Source: Molanna angustata (taxonomy: Eukaryota > Arthropoda > Insecta > Trichoptera > Molannidae). From it: a stretch of 64,000 nt of DNA. The stretch lies in contig OY754980.1 in NCBI GenBank assembly GCA_963576475.1, positions 30,735,563 to 30,799,562 on the forward strand, written 5' to 3'. The position numbers and the translations under genes were made by a program. Every line of letters starts with the position of its first letter. Position 1 is the stretch's first letter. Under the pieces are notes generated by a model. The model saw only the letters and a program-made list of their open reading frames with translations, did not search any database and was not told the DNA's origin. Below, piece by piece: positions 22,819 to 34,409 of this stretch.

Positions 22819-22914
22819 AAAGTCTCCACAATGTGTCAAATTGTAATTTGGTGTGTGTTAAATTAATATTTGACATAGTACCTCGTAGTTGCCCGAAAAG
22901 TAATAAATAAAAGA
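22819..22914 (+). mobile_element. SINE S1, 3' part of the split copy
   Basis: Body and tail blocks AAGTCTCCACAATGTGTCAA, AATATTTGACATAGTACCTC and GTTGCCCGAAAAG, then an A-rich AATAAATAAA end. Confidence 0.88.
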
Positions 22915-22925
22915 AATCTTCTTTC

Positions 22926-23925
22926 TTAATGAATATATGTAGGTATGAAAAAGGTAAGTCTGGCATCTAGGAGTGATTGCGTTTACCAGTTCGCATCCTC
23001 TTTACATAATTTGTAGGTATGTACTTATATGTTATTTGAACTTATAAAATCTGCCCGTTTGTGAAATATGTAGGTACTTACTGTTACTGAAATATGTAAA
23101 AAAGAAATAAAAAAAATATATTTTTCATAAATCTCCCCGGGTGTGCGCTGAACAAATCACCAATGGGATGCGCACTAGTAAACGCTACCACTCCCAGGTA
23201 TCAGACTTACCTTTTTCATACGTATATTCAATGAGGAAGGAAATAATAACATAAAAACAGTCAATAATATTTTTTATTTTGCTATCTCTTAGATTATAGT
23301 GTCAATTACACATGACAAAGTGATTAATTATACCTACATAAGTAATAACATATTGGTAGTGGGTGAGCATGTGTAATTCTGAGGTATTATTTAAAGTTAT
23401 CTTGCTAAATTGATTTAAATAAGACAATATGTTTTTATATTCGTAAAGCTAGTTACGGAAAATACTAAAAAAAGATTCACAAAAAATAGCTGTAGAAAAA
23501 CAAGAAATAGCATTAAAAAAATTATAATAATATGAAGTTTAAAAACAAACTTAATAATAAAATTTCCAGAGAGTGTCAGTCGTCCTTTTTTATCTGAAAA
23601 AAAAACGGATTTCATAATTTTTCGCCTTCACAAAGCAGTTTTTAATTCAATTAAAATGGTATACTTAAATGTAAATTAGACCCATGAAAGGAACAACGGA
23701 AGAGTTATCTGCTAAAGATAAAGTTTTTCAATAATTTTGTATTAAAAAATCGACACGTGTATTGGAAAAACTTATTTACAACATTTTATGTTAATTTTTA
23801 CATTTTTTTTTATAATTGACTATCGAAGCACTAATCGTGGACTTAATTTTGTTATCAAACATGGAAAATTACTTGCAAAATAAAATAACTAACAAATTTT
23901 GTTCTTTATTAAACAGGTGATTCCT
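22926..23925. other. AT-rich, no gene recognised
   Basis: 22940-22985 and 23155-23215 form a diverged inverted pair (GAAAAAGGTAAGTCTG / CAGACTTACCTTTTTC), so a small foldback element of about 290 bp is likely here. The rest is featureless. Confidence 0.5.
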
Positions 23926-23929
23926 AGCA

Positions 23930-24140
23930 TATACAGTGATGAACCGAATTAGAATAGTGCTTTCCCTCCTTCCTATTATCATCGATTTTAGTGTTTCGTT
24001 AGAGCGGGGTATTCGATAATAGAGGCAAAAAATATCTCACATAGACGAAACGGGTATGTGGGGATGCATGCAAGTATCATGCTTACTTTAATATGGTAAT
24101 GCACACCCGCAAACCTGTCAGTGGTCATCCTACATATAAA
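23930..24140 (+). repeat. Interspersed repeat B (SINE-like), copy 1
   Basis: Shares GAATAGTGCTTTCCCTCCTT, a TGTGGGGATGCATG block and AATGCACACCCGCAAACCT with 30600-30895 and 31745-32055. The 3' tail block is missing. Confidence 0.75.
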
Positions 24141-24259
24141 TGAAAAAAATATTTGGAATCACATAAAAATTAAATTAGGTAGGTACTTGTCATTATTGAA
24201 CAATCGGAAGATCTTACAAATCGGGTCTCGAATTAGTTGAAGTGTCCAAAACGGGTAGA

Positions 24260-24480
24260 CATTCTTTTTCTTCTTCCCCTCTATAGGCCTGTGACCTGTT
24301 GAAGTCCTACGTCACGCTATTATTCTGAGCTTCTCCCGTGACAAGGACTGCCAGGTGTCCTTTCATCTCTTGGGAGCACGTCCTGGAGGTCTGCCATCCT
24401 GGGGAAAATTATCCCTGATCACTTTGTCGGTTATCGTCACGTGTTAGTTCCAGAACTTTCTTCTCTGTCAACCCCTTATA
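24260..24480 (-). pseudogene. LINE 3' fragment
   Basis: Minus-strand reading gives a G-R-P-P-G-R like stretch with ...SQEMKGHLAVLVTGEAQ. Plus-strand blocks CTCTATAGGCCTGTGACCTG and CCTTTCATCTCTTGGGA recur, diverged, at 59830-60060. Confidence 0.55.
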
Positions 24481-25266
24481 TTTATACAAAATACATCACT
24501 TTATAAGAATAAGTGTACCTACCTACCAATTCGCTTTTTGAAAGGAAAATATATATATACAAAAGGCAAATAGTTTGCGTGATAATTTTTAATGGATATA
24601 AAAATTATATTAATTATTAAACTAATTAAAATTATAATAATATTATTATGAAAACTTAAAAATTATAATATTATAAAAACTTTTGATGAAAAAATTAGAA
24701 AATAAACCGCTTTAGGTAACGAGATTAAAAAACTTTGGCATTCTCGTAAAATAATAATATTACCGTTCATTATTTCAGCCACTGGCATTATTCCAAAATC
24801 GTTAATCCGTAACATAGAAATTATAGATTTATAGAAAAACTTAATAATAAAAATGCAAAAAACGGTAATAATGAATACATGTAGAATCGATAAAGATTTT
24901 TTAAACGTTAATATTCGGGAATCAGTAGGGTTGTTAGGTAGTATAGAGACCTCCTCAGAGCCTAATCATTTGATATGTTAAGTATCTGGATGGGTGAACT
25001 ATTCCCAATTGAAAGCTTGATGATGCGTTTGTTGCATTTTATTTTGCTCTTTAAATAAATTACAATTTACGCATTGATCTGCTGATTCTTTTGAGGAAGC
25101 GTACAATGGTAATAATAATAATTGAGTGTTATTATTTGTAGTGATTAATTTTTATTAGGTAATATCATTAGTAAATCGGCCAGCGCCGTAAAAAAAATAT
25201 ATAATAATATTTGGCATAGATAACCAAATTAACTAATTCATATATATGTTTTTTTTATATTCTCAG

Positions 25267-25418
25267 TAAAACCGATGATCATCCACATCGTGACGCCAAA
25301 CGAACTCCTGGCTTCTGGAAAACCCCAGGCCCTCAGATGTGAGACCATTGGCTCCTATCCAGCTGCAAGATTGTCCTGGCTTCTGGACGGGGAAGTCATT
25401 AGGTCACATCCAGTCACG
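25267..25418 (+). CDS. Sidestep-like Ig-domain protein, exon 4 (start of Ig3)
   Basis: 152-bp exon after TCTCAG, ending before GTAAAA. The reading continues from exon 3 as L-KPMIIHIVTPNELLASG, then KPQALRCETIGSYPAARLSW and LLDGEVIRSHPVT. The cysteine in ALRCE and the tryptophan in RLSWLLDG are the first cysteine and core tryptophan of Ig3. It ends in phase 0. The isoleucine- and methionine-rich KPMIIHI replaces the usual linker strand but keeps the pattern. The preceding intron (17158-25266, 8.1 kb) contains a 57-bp tandem array, LINE tails and a nested DNA transposon. Confidence 0.9.
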
Positions 25419-25589
25419 GTAAAATTTTCATTCATTGGGAGGTACGCGAATGATGTGTGTATGAGAGAGACAACATAATTGACAGCATTGGTCTTGCATT
25501 GCAAGCTTTGGAAAGTTTTTACATAAATATACAAAAAATACATGTTTCTTAATAAACTCAGTTTTTTTCAATTCAAAATGAATGGATAC

Positions 25590-25800
25590 ATCAGTATGTT
25601 GTAACCGCCATGACACAGTTGGTGAGCCGTTTAGCTTCTGAGCCGGCGTCCTGGGTTCGATTCCCAGCAGAGGATACATTTATTTAAATTCACTCAAATA
25701 CTGTTACTTTGGAAAACTGGTTAGTTGGATGAATTTACCGCATGGCAAAAAACTCGCCACTTGCGCAGAGTTCAAGGAAATCTTTATTATTGATGGATAG
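25590..25800 (+). mobile_element. tRNA-derived SINE S2
   Basis: tRNA-like head with ACACAGTTGGTGAGCC (A-box region) and CTGGGTTCGATTCCCAGCAG (B box in a perfect T-arm: CTGGG/CCCAG). The body has AACTGGTTAGTTGGATGAA, CATGGCAAAAAACTCGCC and TTGCGCAGAGTTCAAGGAA, also seen in part at 50030-50095. Not a functional tRNA: no acceptor or anticodon arm closes. Confidence 0.75.
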
Positions 25801-25861
25801 ACACGGCAGTCGGTATTATTAGGTACTATTATTCAAATTTAGATCACGCCGGGGTCACCAC

Positions 25862-26574
25862 TGTGGATAGTAATGTCGGTACCTATAGTGGGACGAGGGA
25901 GATCGCGATCCACCTCCACGCCGGCGACGCTATAGAGCCCATTGGCCCTGTTCGCCACCGGACGCAGCCGCAACATCGGACAAACACAAAATATCCACCA
26001 TCCATCGGGTTCAACCACTGCCCCCGAGAATCCAACCACACACGTCAGGGCCTCCGATTGGTCTCGAAATCGGCCGCTAAGAACACTCCGTTTCAAGTCG
26101 GAGGGGCTTGTACCCCGACCCCTCGGTCCTCGTGTTGGCGTCCGAAGGTTCCGCGGGCTAACACCGGGGGCATCCGACGCAATCATCACCTGTCAGATTT
26201 GACGTCTAGTTGTCAACACAGGATATCTGACCCGACGTCTGCGCCGGCGGTGTGCCCGAACCACACAACAACATTCGCCACAGTTTGACGAGTAACTGCC
26301 GAGCGAGACTAGAGGCGTCCGTCCTGCTCTTCTCTAAGTACAGAATTGACGAGGGCACAACAGCGTCGGCCGTCCACCCCCGCCTTTACTGCCTAGGCCC
26401 TTAGAGCCGCAACCTAGGCCTATAGTGGGACGTTATGAAAACTGCTAGTTCGAAAACATGCTGTTTATTAGATATGACTGGCCCGGGAAACGATATATGA
26501 GAACAAGTTGTTCCGCCGTTGGCGGGGATATATATGTAGGCAAGCCAGAGGGGCTGCCTCCTCAATCCCCAACA
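25862..26574 (+). mobile_element. GC-rich LTR-like block (713 bp)
   Basis: A CpG- and GC-rich island in AT-rich intron. It starts TGTGGATAGTAATG and ends CCCCAACA, the TG...CA rule for LTRs, and is preceded by GATCACGCCGGGGTCACCAC. A closely similar GTCGAGGTCACCAATT string occurs at 31690. CCTATAGTGGGACG occurs twice inside (25883, 26419). No coding frame is convincing, although it is open in several frames because of its GC content. Probably a solo or 3' LTR of a BEL/Pao- or Gypsy-type element; strand is a guess. Confidence 0.45.
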
Positions 26575-27142
26575 GTAGGTTAAAATACTTACTTCTTAAT
26601 TAATAATTATATGTATGTAAGTAGGTACCTATATTAAAATTTTCAAGAATTCAAGACTCTTGCGTTTGTGTCTTATAGCGGGACTTTCAAGACTTTTATT
26701 CATCACTATACCTACTTTTGCATTATTTTAGTCTTGAATTATAATTTATTTGGATTGACTTAGACAAAACAGGAATAATCGAGATTTTTTAGAGTTGGAT
26801 ATTATTTGGCAGTATTTCAAGTAACTCTTTCTATAACATACCAATGATTTTTCCTTAGGTACTCCCACGTACCTCTCATGTTTATACCTGCCTTTTATTA
26901 TTTAATCAATTCAATTCAAAGGTTTGTTTAATGTTCAAACAATGAACAAACACAAGCAAATAATTATTTGTTTAGTTAATGTTCGCGTCGTGGAATATTT
27001 CCAAGTAAACTTTAAAGTCACATATACTGAGGGGGGGGTGACTGAAATTCGCGGTGGTGTTTTAGAGAAACTATAACATAGCAACCAACACACAGACACA
27101 GTAAGTTGCTAAAGTAATAATAATTATTTCTGTTGTTTGCAG

Positions 27143-27287
27143 GTAACAACTACTGGTAACACAACTTCCAGTATAGCAACTCTGATACTCTCCTCGTCGG
27201 ACGATGGTAAGGATCTAACGTGCAGAGCAACTAATCCATGGTTCCCAGGTGGAGTCCTCGAGGAATCGAGAACGATAAATGTTGCAT
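27143..27287 (+). CDS. Sidestep-like Ig-domain protein, exon 5 (end of Ig3)
   Basis: 145-bp exon after TTTGCAG, ending before GTAAGT. Phase 0 at the start, phase 1 at the end. It reads VTTTGNTTSSIATLILSSSD, then DGKDLTCRATNPWFPGG and VLEESRTINVA. D-D-G-K-D-L-T-C carries the second cysteine of Ig3. RATNPxFPGG is a strongly conserved string in Sidestep-like and related Ig proteins (recall), and GNTT contains an N-glycosylation sequon (N-T-T). It directly completes the Ig3 begun in exon 4, so the two exons together form one domain interrupted by a 1.7-kb intron that holds a SINE and a GC-rich LTR-like block. Confidence 0.9.
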
Positions 27288-27610
27288 GTAAGTTTTATTT
27301 ATTGTTTTTCATATTTTATTTATTTTTTATACATTTTATTTGTTTATTTATTTTATTTCAGAAAACAACAGCTTTGTTAATTGTTTCGTTACATTTGGTG
27401 CTTTTAAAATTATTACAAGCCAATATTGTTTTCATCTATTTAAATTAATGAATTACAAATAACTAGTATGCTGAGCAGCAGGTAAAAGAATAACAATTAT
27501 AAGAGAAGAAAAAAAACAATTGATAATAAAAAAAAATACAATACATAATGAAAATAAAATGGGGAAAAGGAGGGATTATTGGAGTGAAGGATAGAGCTTG
27601 TTTGAAGGAA

Positions 27611-28150
27611 TTAGGGAACTGGGTTGAAAAATATCTTTATTTGTTTACGGTAAGTTTCTATGGAGTCATGGAAAATGTCAGTGTGTTTAAATTTAAGATT
27701 ATTGTCACGTTGAATTCTGTAAATAGTCGAGTGATATCTGTAATTAGTATGGCAAATAGGTAGATGAAATAAATTTTTCGAACAGGTGTGCCTGTTTGGT
27801 ACATGGAGTGATATAGTGCTTAGTAAATCGGGGGAGTCAATAAGGTTGTTGCATATTTTATACAGTAACAGTTGATCGAATAAGGTCCTTCTGTCTTGCA
27901 ATGTGTTTAATTTGAAGAATTCTGTAGATAATTTATAATTAGTATGTTCTATGAATAGTCGTCTCTCTAAATATTTAAAAAAAGTTTTCTGGATGTTTTC
28001 AATACGGTTGCTGTGGATTTTATAGTGCGGGTTCCAAATTGGTGTACAAAATTCTAGATGAGGGCGAATATATGAAAGATAAAGTGTTATTAAAGTGTAC
28101 ATGTTGTTGAATTGTTTTCCGGTGCGGATGATAAAACCCAGCATTCGCAT
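27611..28150 (-). pseudogene. CR1/Jockey-like LINE, reverse-transcriptase C-terminus
   Basis: 179-codon minus-strand frame: LITLYLSYIRPHLEFCTPIW, NPHYKIHSNRIENIQKTFFK, YLERRLFIEHTNYKLSTEFF, TLQDRRTLFDQLLLYKICNN and NLIDSPDLLSTISLHVP. Y-x-R-P-x-L-E-x-x-x-x-x-W-N-P ... R-I-E-x-I-Q-K-x-F is the standard thumb region of this LINE group. N-terminal catalytic domain absent. A diverged relative lies at 37072-37300 on the other strand. Confidence 0.9.
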
Positions 28151-28509
28151 TCAGTTTAAAAATATTCCAACATATATTTACAAGATATAATATTTACTTT
28201 TGCAAAAATTTTACAAACCACATCAAAAATATTAAAATCTTTTGCATGATGAGGGAATCACTTAGTAAAATAAATATAAGAGAGATATGAAGTATACCTG
28301 AGTATAAAATGCATTTATATATTTATTTCTCATTTAATCAATTAAAGTTTATTACGTCTTTTACAAAAATAAATTATAAAAACACATACTCATTGATAGC
28401 ATATCTACCTTCTCTGGTTTCAATCCTGGGATTAGTTTCCAACCATTTTCTTCAATTCTATTCTTCTTGTCTTGTGCGGCTCTTTTGAAATCAACATATT
28501 ATAATATTA

Positions 28510-28905
28510 TGATGAGCAGCGCACGTCTAATAGCAGGATCTCCAGATACTCTCAGCGTGGGCGTCCCTTAGAGCTTGTCCCCTCGTTCATACCCTCCAGT
28601 ATGGCGTGCAAGAGGCCCTCTTATCGTATTACATGGCCGATCCATCTTGCACGCCTTTCGGACAATGTCCTGAGAAGGTGCCTGCCTCCTTCGATTCTTT
28701 AGAGAACCTCCTCATTCGTTATGTGGTCTCTCCAGGAAATTCCTAATAGTCTTCTACAGGACCACATCTCAAAAGCCTCCAGTTTCCCTGTTCCATCTCT
28801 TTCGGATAGGCACCATGTCTTGCAGCCGTGCATCAAGGTACTCCATACATATAGGCTGATAAAAGAGGAACGAAAAGTAGAGGTTACCCAAGGAAAAGTT
28901 CGCAC
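28510..28905 (-). pseudogene. LINE C-terminal fragment
   Basis: Minus strand: LMHGCKTWCLSERDGTGKLE, AFEMWSCRRLLGISWRDHIT, NEEVL, a stop, then RRARWIGHVIR and KGRPR. Y-G-C-x-T-W ... F-E-M-W-x-x-R-R-x-L-x-I-x-W is characteristic. Confidence 0.8.
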
Positions 28906-29060
28906 GATCAGATAAATGGAATTTTGAAAGATGGAGATGTTAGAAGCAACAATTACACATGATCGTGTATGGGATGCAAGGATGGATGCATGGACGAAGA
29001 GTCTGGCGTTCGATTCTCTCTGCCTACTCCAAATAGGGAAATGGCGTGATGGTAATTATT
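28855..29060 (+). pseudogene. LINE 3' tail
   Basis: GCTGATAAAAGAGGAACGAA and the following 180 bp match 41845-42010 closely, ending ATGGCGTGATGGTAAT. Same LINE family as 20340-20797. Confidence 0.8.
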
Positions 29061-29219
29061 GATTGCAAAAACACTCACAAAAGTGATCACGTTAACCAGC
29101 CGATGACAGGTTGCCTGCTGTAGGTGTCTGATAACCTGGTTCTCGTATAAATACGATTTAAAGATAATATATATTTAGTCAAAATATATATCGGTTAGTA
29201 AGAGGAAGTTTTGGAGAAC

Positions 29220-29500
29220 CATACATTAAAAACTCACAGAGAGCCTAGTCAGATGGGATAGACATGTAATGAGAAGGCAAAATTATCATGTGGTGCTGGT
29301 CTGCTCTAGCACTTCCAGAAAACAGGAAAGGAAAAGGACGTCCACTATCCACGTGGTGGGGTGGTATGAGTAAGCTCATGGATAAAAACCAAATACCAGC
29401 CCCGACAATACAGGACAGATCACCCTGGCGCCGAGAGATCAGGAGAACCGACCCTACCTTAAGTTGGACAATGCTTAGAAAAAGAAAAAGATGCATCAGA
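29220..29500 (+). pseudogene. LINE C-terminal fragment, degraded
   Basis: Frames give KGRPLSTWWGGMSKLMDKNQ and IQDRSPWRREIRRTDPTLSW, fitting G-R-P-x-x-x-W-x-D ... Q-D-R-x-x-W-R. Several frame changes. Confidence 0.5.
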
Positions 29501-29519
29501 TACGTGTGTTTTAAATGCA

Positions 29520-30000
29520 TTCAAGTTGTAAATGTAATATAAAGTCAAGTTCCCATTGTGCGACATGACAAATTAATGTTCGAGAGGATAATCGACACAA
29601 AATAAATAATTTGAATATTATTATAAACACAGTCTGCCGTCGGTCAGGCCGCGGTCTGCCATTTGAATGACATTGTTGGATGTTCGTAATTAAAGAATTG
29701 ATTGTGAATAGTTTTTTAATTTTGATGAAAAACCGCCAAACTGCAATTGGACAAACAATAATGGTACAAATGAATACGGTTTGAAATGGAATGGAGGAAA
29801 AGCGACCCATTAACGTTTTATTTTTTAATTTTACCATAGACATTGCTCACACTGATCATATTTTTACAGTTGCATATTTATTTATTTATTTATTTATTTA
29901 AATCCACAATAACCATACATAAAAAATTACAACAATACGACAGTGAAACATAGAACAAAAAAAAAATTTTTAAAAATTGACAATTTAGTTTTATACCCAA
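29520..30000. other. AT-rich, no gene recognised
   Basis: No coding signal. A short TTTA run lies at 29877-29901. Confidence 0.4.
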
Positions 30001-30170
30001 GCATTGGATTTTTTTCCACTCGGGAGTCAATGAAACCTATTTGTATGACAAATTTTCAACATCTTAATAGAGACGAAGTTGGAATAGAAGTCAAGGCAAC
30101 TACAGGCAATCAAGGTGCCTTGATTACCCCGTTTTCTTAAAATATTCGAACTTCGACTCCATCGAGATTT
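30000..30170 (+). repeat. Interspersed repeat A, partial
   Basis: GCATTGGATTTTTTTCCACT and AATAGAGACGAAGTTGGAAT are shared with the head of the copy at 41395. Confidence 0.6.
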
Positions 30171-30599
30171 TTTTTGCGGGTGACAGTTCTTAAGGAAAAA
30201 ACAAAATACTTTATGTTATTACAATGGAGCTGTCCTCCCCTTCACTTATCTACGCTGAACCAGCCTAAGTGGCTAATGAATGTCATAACATCTTCGATAT
30301 CGAATGACATTATGTCCATTAGATTATCATATGTAGAAGAAACTTCCCAAGGAGCTTCTTCTATTTCTAGAGAGAGCAGGATATTGACAGAGGAAGTGGA
30401 CCACAGTCTCTTCTTCCTTTTAGTCTTGGCTTGTTCTGCAGTAATGGCATGATTTCTTATAAGCCAGTGTCCCGTTAATAACTATAAAATGACTTCGGCA
30501 AGATCGACATGTTAAAAAATTGTCACAAAATTATCATAATTTTTGTAAAAAAATAACAATTAAATGATACCTTCCATTAAGGGATATATTAGATGAATT

Positions 30600-30895
30600 C
30601 ATACATACAGTTACGCTGTGAAGCACCGACTTGGAATACTGCTTCCACTCCTTCCTATAATCATATTTTTCGGTTGCCCCGAAGAGAAGGGTAATTAAAA
30701 CACAACAGACAAATTACATATTATCACATAGTTCTGAATACTAACTTTTTGGGTGTGAAGAGGCTGGTGTATGGGGATGCACGGACGCGTCGTGCTTCCT
30801 TCATGCTTTCTTTGGTTATGCACACCCGCGAACCTTTCGCTAATTAACCCACATTGTGGGATTATGGCGCGATGGTATGTATATGTATGTATGCT
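30600..30895 (+). repeat. Interspersed repeat B, copy 2
   Basis: TACTGCTTCCACTCCTTCCT, GTATGGGGATGCACGGACGC and ATGCACACCCGCGAACCTTT, ending in ATGGCGCGATGGTATGTATA plus ATGT units. The 3' terminus resembles the LINE tail at 20765. Confidence 0.8.
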
Positions 30896-31104
30896 AGTGT
30901 ACATTGTTCATGCATACAGATTGCTGGCATGAGAATGCCCCATAATATTTGTAATACAATAATTAACAAATATTCGATAAATAGGTACAATCAAATTGTG
31001 ACTCTCTAGATGTAAATCTTATTCAATATAGGTGTTATTTAATGTAGGTACAGTATGTTGTTACAAAAAATATGTTAAAAAAAATCATAAAATAATATCA
31101 TCAT

Positions 31105-31540
31105 CAATGCATGGTTCCACAGCCCATTGCGGGCCTTGGCCTCCTCCAGCATTCCTCGTCATCTCTATCTATCCTGACATGCTCCCCTCCTGTCCTTTAC
31201 ACTAACAGCTTCCACATCCCGCTGCACGCTATCCAGCCATCGAAGCTTGCATGGGTCTACCAACGTTTCGTCTACCTTGTGGTTTTGTGTGCAGGATCCT
31301 TTTTGGCACTCTCTCATCGCCCATTCTTTCCACGTGTCCTGCCCATTGCACTCTCCCTATTTTTATCACTTTTATAATGTTGGGCTCATTTTAAATATTG
31401 TAGATCTCATCATTACGTCGTATTCTCTAAGCTCCGTTTACCTGCACAGGTCCGAATATCCTTCTGAGTATTTTTCTCTCGAACACAATTTATCTTTTTT
31501 ACTCAATACCCAGCATTCAAAACCATAAGTTACTACGCGG
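31105..31540 (-). pseudogene. LINE C-terminal fragment
   Basis: Minus strand: VVTYGFECWVLSKKDKL, then after frame changes KLRWLDSVQRDVEAVSVKD, RRGACQDR, and RWRGMLEEAKARNGLWNHA ending in an ATGATGATG tail. W-L-D-x-V-x-x-D ... R-W-x-x-M-L-E-E-A-K is typical. Confidence 0.8.
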
Positions 31541-31744
31541 CGTAGCAACGTTTTTTAGATTGTGACTGGTCTAGATTGTTTAGATTGTGACTGGACTAAG
31601 AGCGTAAAGTTATCACGTAAGTCAGTCTAGAATGTACCTCATTTCTCGGTTCTCCTTAAATACATCAAAATGTTGCGTGTTCAAATCACGTCGAGGTCAC
31701 CAATTATTTCGGGGTAAATGTTTATTGATTGTTAAAATATATTA

Positions 31745-32055
31745 TTTATCAGAAGTAGAGTAGCTGTGAGGCATTGGCTTAGAATAGTGCTTCCACTCTT
31801 TTCTATTATTGTTTTCTAGTGTCCCGTAAGAGCCGGATAATCGAAAATATAACAGGCAACAATAACATCTCACATAGTTCAGCAATAAGGTTCACCACCC
31901 ATTCTGAATGCAGTGTCTTTTTTGGTGAGACGAGACTGGTGTGTGTGTATACACAAATGTGTTGTGCTCCCTTTTATAAGACAATGCACACCCGCACATC
32001 TTTCGCTGGTTACCCCAGATTATGGGATATGCCGTGATGGTATGAATGAATGAAT
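31745..32055 (+). repeat. Interspersed repeat B, copy 3
   Basis: Most complete copy: AGAATAGTGCTTCCACTCTT through ACAATGCACACCCGCACATC to GCCGTGATGGTATGAATGAA. No protein. Possible SINE. Confidence 0.8.
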
Positions 32056-32559
32056 AGAAGGATAATATTATTTGCGCTTTTTTTCGTGTTCTTTCAATTC
32101 ACCCTATAGAGAGAGTGCTCTATGCCTTGATTCAATACAGAAACAGGATTAAAATGAAATTAAAAAGAGAAGTAACAAGTTGTAAGTTGTTCAGTTTTTG
32201 GTATTTTACATAATAAGATATGAATGACTTTAATATTTTGAATTTATGAAATATGAGAAATATTAATTGGAGATGTATTAATTGTGTTTATCAAATCAGA
32301 TTATAAAACATTGTTAAAAATTAAAAATGAGTGTTCTAACGTCTCTTCCTCCTGAACACACTCACACTATAAAATACATTTATTCTCTTAACCTGGTTAT
32401 GCAGGATATGTCACCCTTGGAAAGCCTCCTTCCCTAAAACCAAGGGTTTTTAGGAATAGAAGGTTGGATTCCAGCGTAGAACGACCAAGTGTTGGTATGT
32501 GCGTGTTCAAAAGATCACTTATTTAAACACATACCTCCAAATACGATATTTTTATTGAC

Positions 32560-32835
32560 AAACTTTTTAATATCTCAATAGAGACGAAATTGGTATAATA
32601 TATAAGAACCAGGAACTCAAGGCACCTGCAGGGCATACGACCTGTCATCGGCTGGTTTAGGAGATCACTTTATGCGCTTGCGCAACGTTCACCATATATG
32701 CCTTCTTATTGAGTACCCTTATCAATGTAATTTTTGAATATTGTGTAACAATTCGAAGTAACGAAAAAACCTTTTTTGTTACGCCATCTATTGAGAAATT
32801 AGTTTACTTGTGGGAAAATTTGAGGGGAAAAAATC
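32560..32835 (+). repeat. Interspersed repeat A
   Basis: Same block order as 17566-18060, including TTGCGCAACGTTCACCATAT and GTTACGCCATCTATTGAGAA. Confidence 0.85.
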
Positions 32836-32839
32836 AAAT

Positions 32840-33960
32840 GTTTGCGTATATTCATTTAAAAAATATTGCAAAATGTCAATTCAATAAATATTTGATATAT
32901 AATTTAGTAATGAAGGGTTTCAAATAAAATATTTACTTTGATTATCAACATTTATATAATTAGACACTAATTCAGCTGTTCATGATGGTAAGGGTCAGAG
33001 CAAAAAAACTACGATAAACGCGATGATACTCAGTTAAACGGTTGACGCATGAATGCCGCTCGATTGATTTGCACGGATGGCGATGGGCTGTAGTTCATCA
33101 ATATTTGCAAATCTTCGGGAATTATCGAGTGTATACAAATTGAAGTTAATATTCAGGAGCACAGCTACAAGGTATTCCAACTTTGTTTATGTTGATATAT
33201 AATGTAAATACGAATTACCTATCTCAAAAAATATCTAAATAAATTTATAATGGAATTATAACGAGTAAATTATGTCTCAAAAATATTAAATCTCGAATGA
33301 TATTTGTTTTTTTTATACGTAAGTGTTTGATTTTGGATTCCAATAGTTATAGCGAAAGAATAACAATATTTACACAAAGAAAACGATCTATCACATTATC
33401 GAATTCCTACGGCACAAGAGAAAAATAAAGATATTGTATGTTTCGGTTGGATTTGAATAATAAAAACATAAACTACATGCTTTGCGTAAATCTTGTGTTT
33501 TCGAGTATCGCAGAATAGAAATTGAATTGAAATTGGATTACTTTTATTTCTTTTCTTTTGCCCTGGGAAATTTTTTAACGGATGTCAGAAAGTTATGAAG
33601 ATTACTTCTGAAAAGAGCGCAAGGGGAACCGTCGTGACCCGATTCTCTTAGACGAATGATTCTGATTTTTCGTTTCTCATCAAATAATTCATATAAAATT
33701 TTTGGATCCCTTCAATAACTTCTCCAGACTTTATGGATGGGAGGCACTCGATTCCTAAGACACTCTTAAGCTTCACTTAATATTTTCCTCTCAGAGATTT
33801 CCTTATTAACTTTCTTTATACATACATTGATTTTGAGATTTTTTTGATTAGGTGCTTTTCCGATACATATTTAGGTCAATCTTGTACTTGAGTGTTGTTT
33901 AAACCATGTTTTTCTTCTTTGTAAATTATTTAACTAATATCACAACATAAGCAGTGAAAT
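32840..33960. other. No gene recognised
   Basis: AT-rich intron. 33580-33900 is somewhat richer in C and T but holds no coding frame. Confidence 0.4.
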
Positions 33961-33965
33961 AAATA

Positions 33966-34313
33966 TTCCAACTGTCGATTTGCACAAGAGAATTTATTTC
34001 TCTTAACATATCGACAAAGTATCAAGTCAAGATACACGAGATTCGTATGCAAGGTCTATATTTTTTACGGTTTTTCCAACTTCCAAAGTCAAAATACATC
34101 ATCTTAGAGGCTTCGTAGCATATATGTTCTATATACGGATTTACTCAGAATTTGGAGTAGAACATTTAGTATGTCTGTGTGTCTCCATGTATTTTTCACG
34201 GTTTTTCCAACTTTGAAGTCAAAAAACACCAAAAGAGGTTTCGCAGCATATATGTTAAATATATGGATTAACTCAGGATTCGGAGTAGAAAATTTAGTGT
34301 GTCTGTGTGTCTC
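33966..34313. repeat. Diverged tandem duplication upstream of exon 6
   Basis: TTTTTACGGTTTTTCCAACTT (first 20 bases shared as TTTTCACGGTTTTTCCAACT) starts two ~125-bp copies, each ending TTTAGTRTGTCTGTGTGTCT. Bases 33966-34050 also resemble 57420-57490, so this is a dispersed repeat. Confidence 0.75.
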
Positions 34314-34409
34314 CCCTCCTCCTCGTTATAACTATGAACCCTGGGTACTTGTTTTTTTTTTATTATTTTTCATTATTTTAGTAACTTTTTATATTTTGAT
34401 ATTTCCCAG

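Noticed and set aside
25598..25675. Functional tRNA gene
   Set aside because: T-arm is good, but no closing acceptor stem or anticodon arm; followed by SINE S2 body.
25839..26288. Several overlapping open frames of 86-141 codons
   Set aside because: GC-rich LTR-like block lacks stops by composition; no conserved motif in any frame.
25850..26580. rRNA fragment, suggested by GC content
   Set aside because: No conserved rRNA blocks recognised; TG...CA ends and repeated CCTATAGTGGGACG fit an LTR better.
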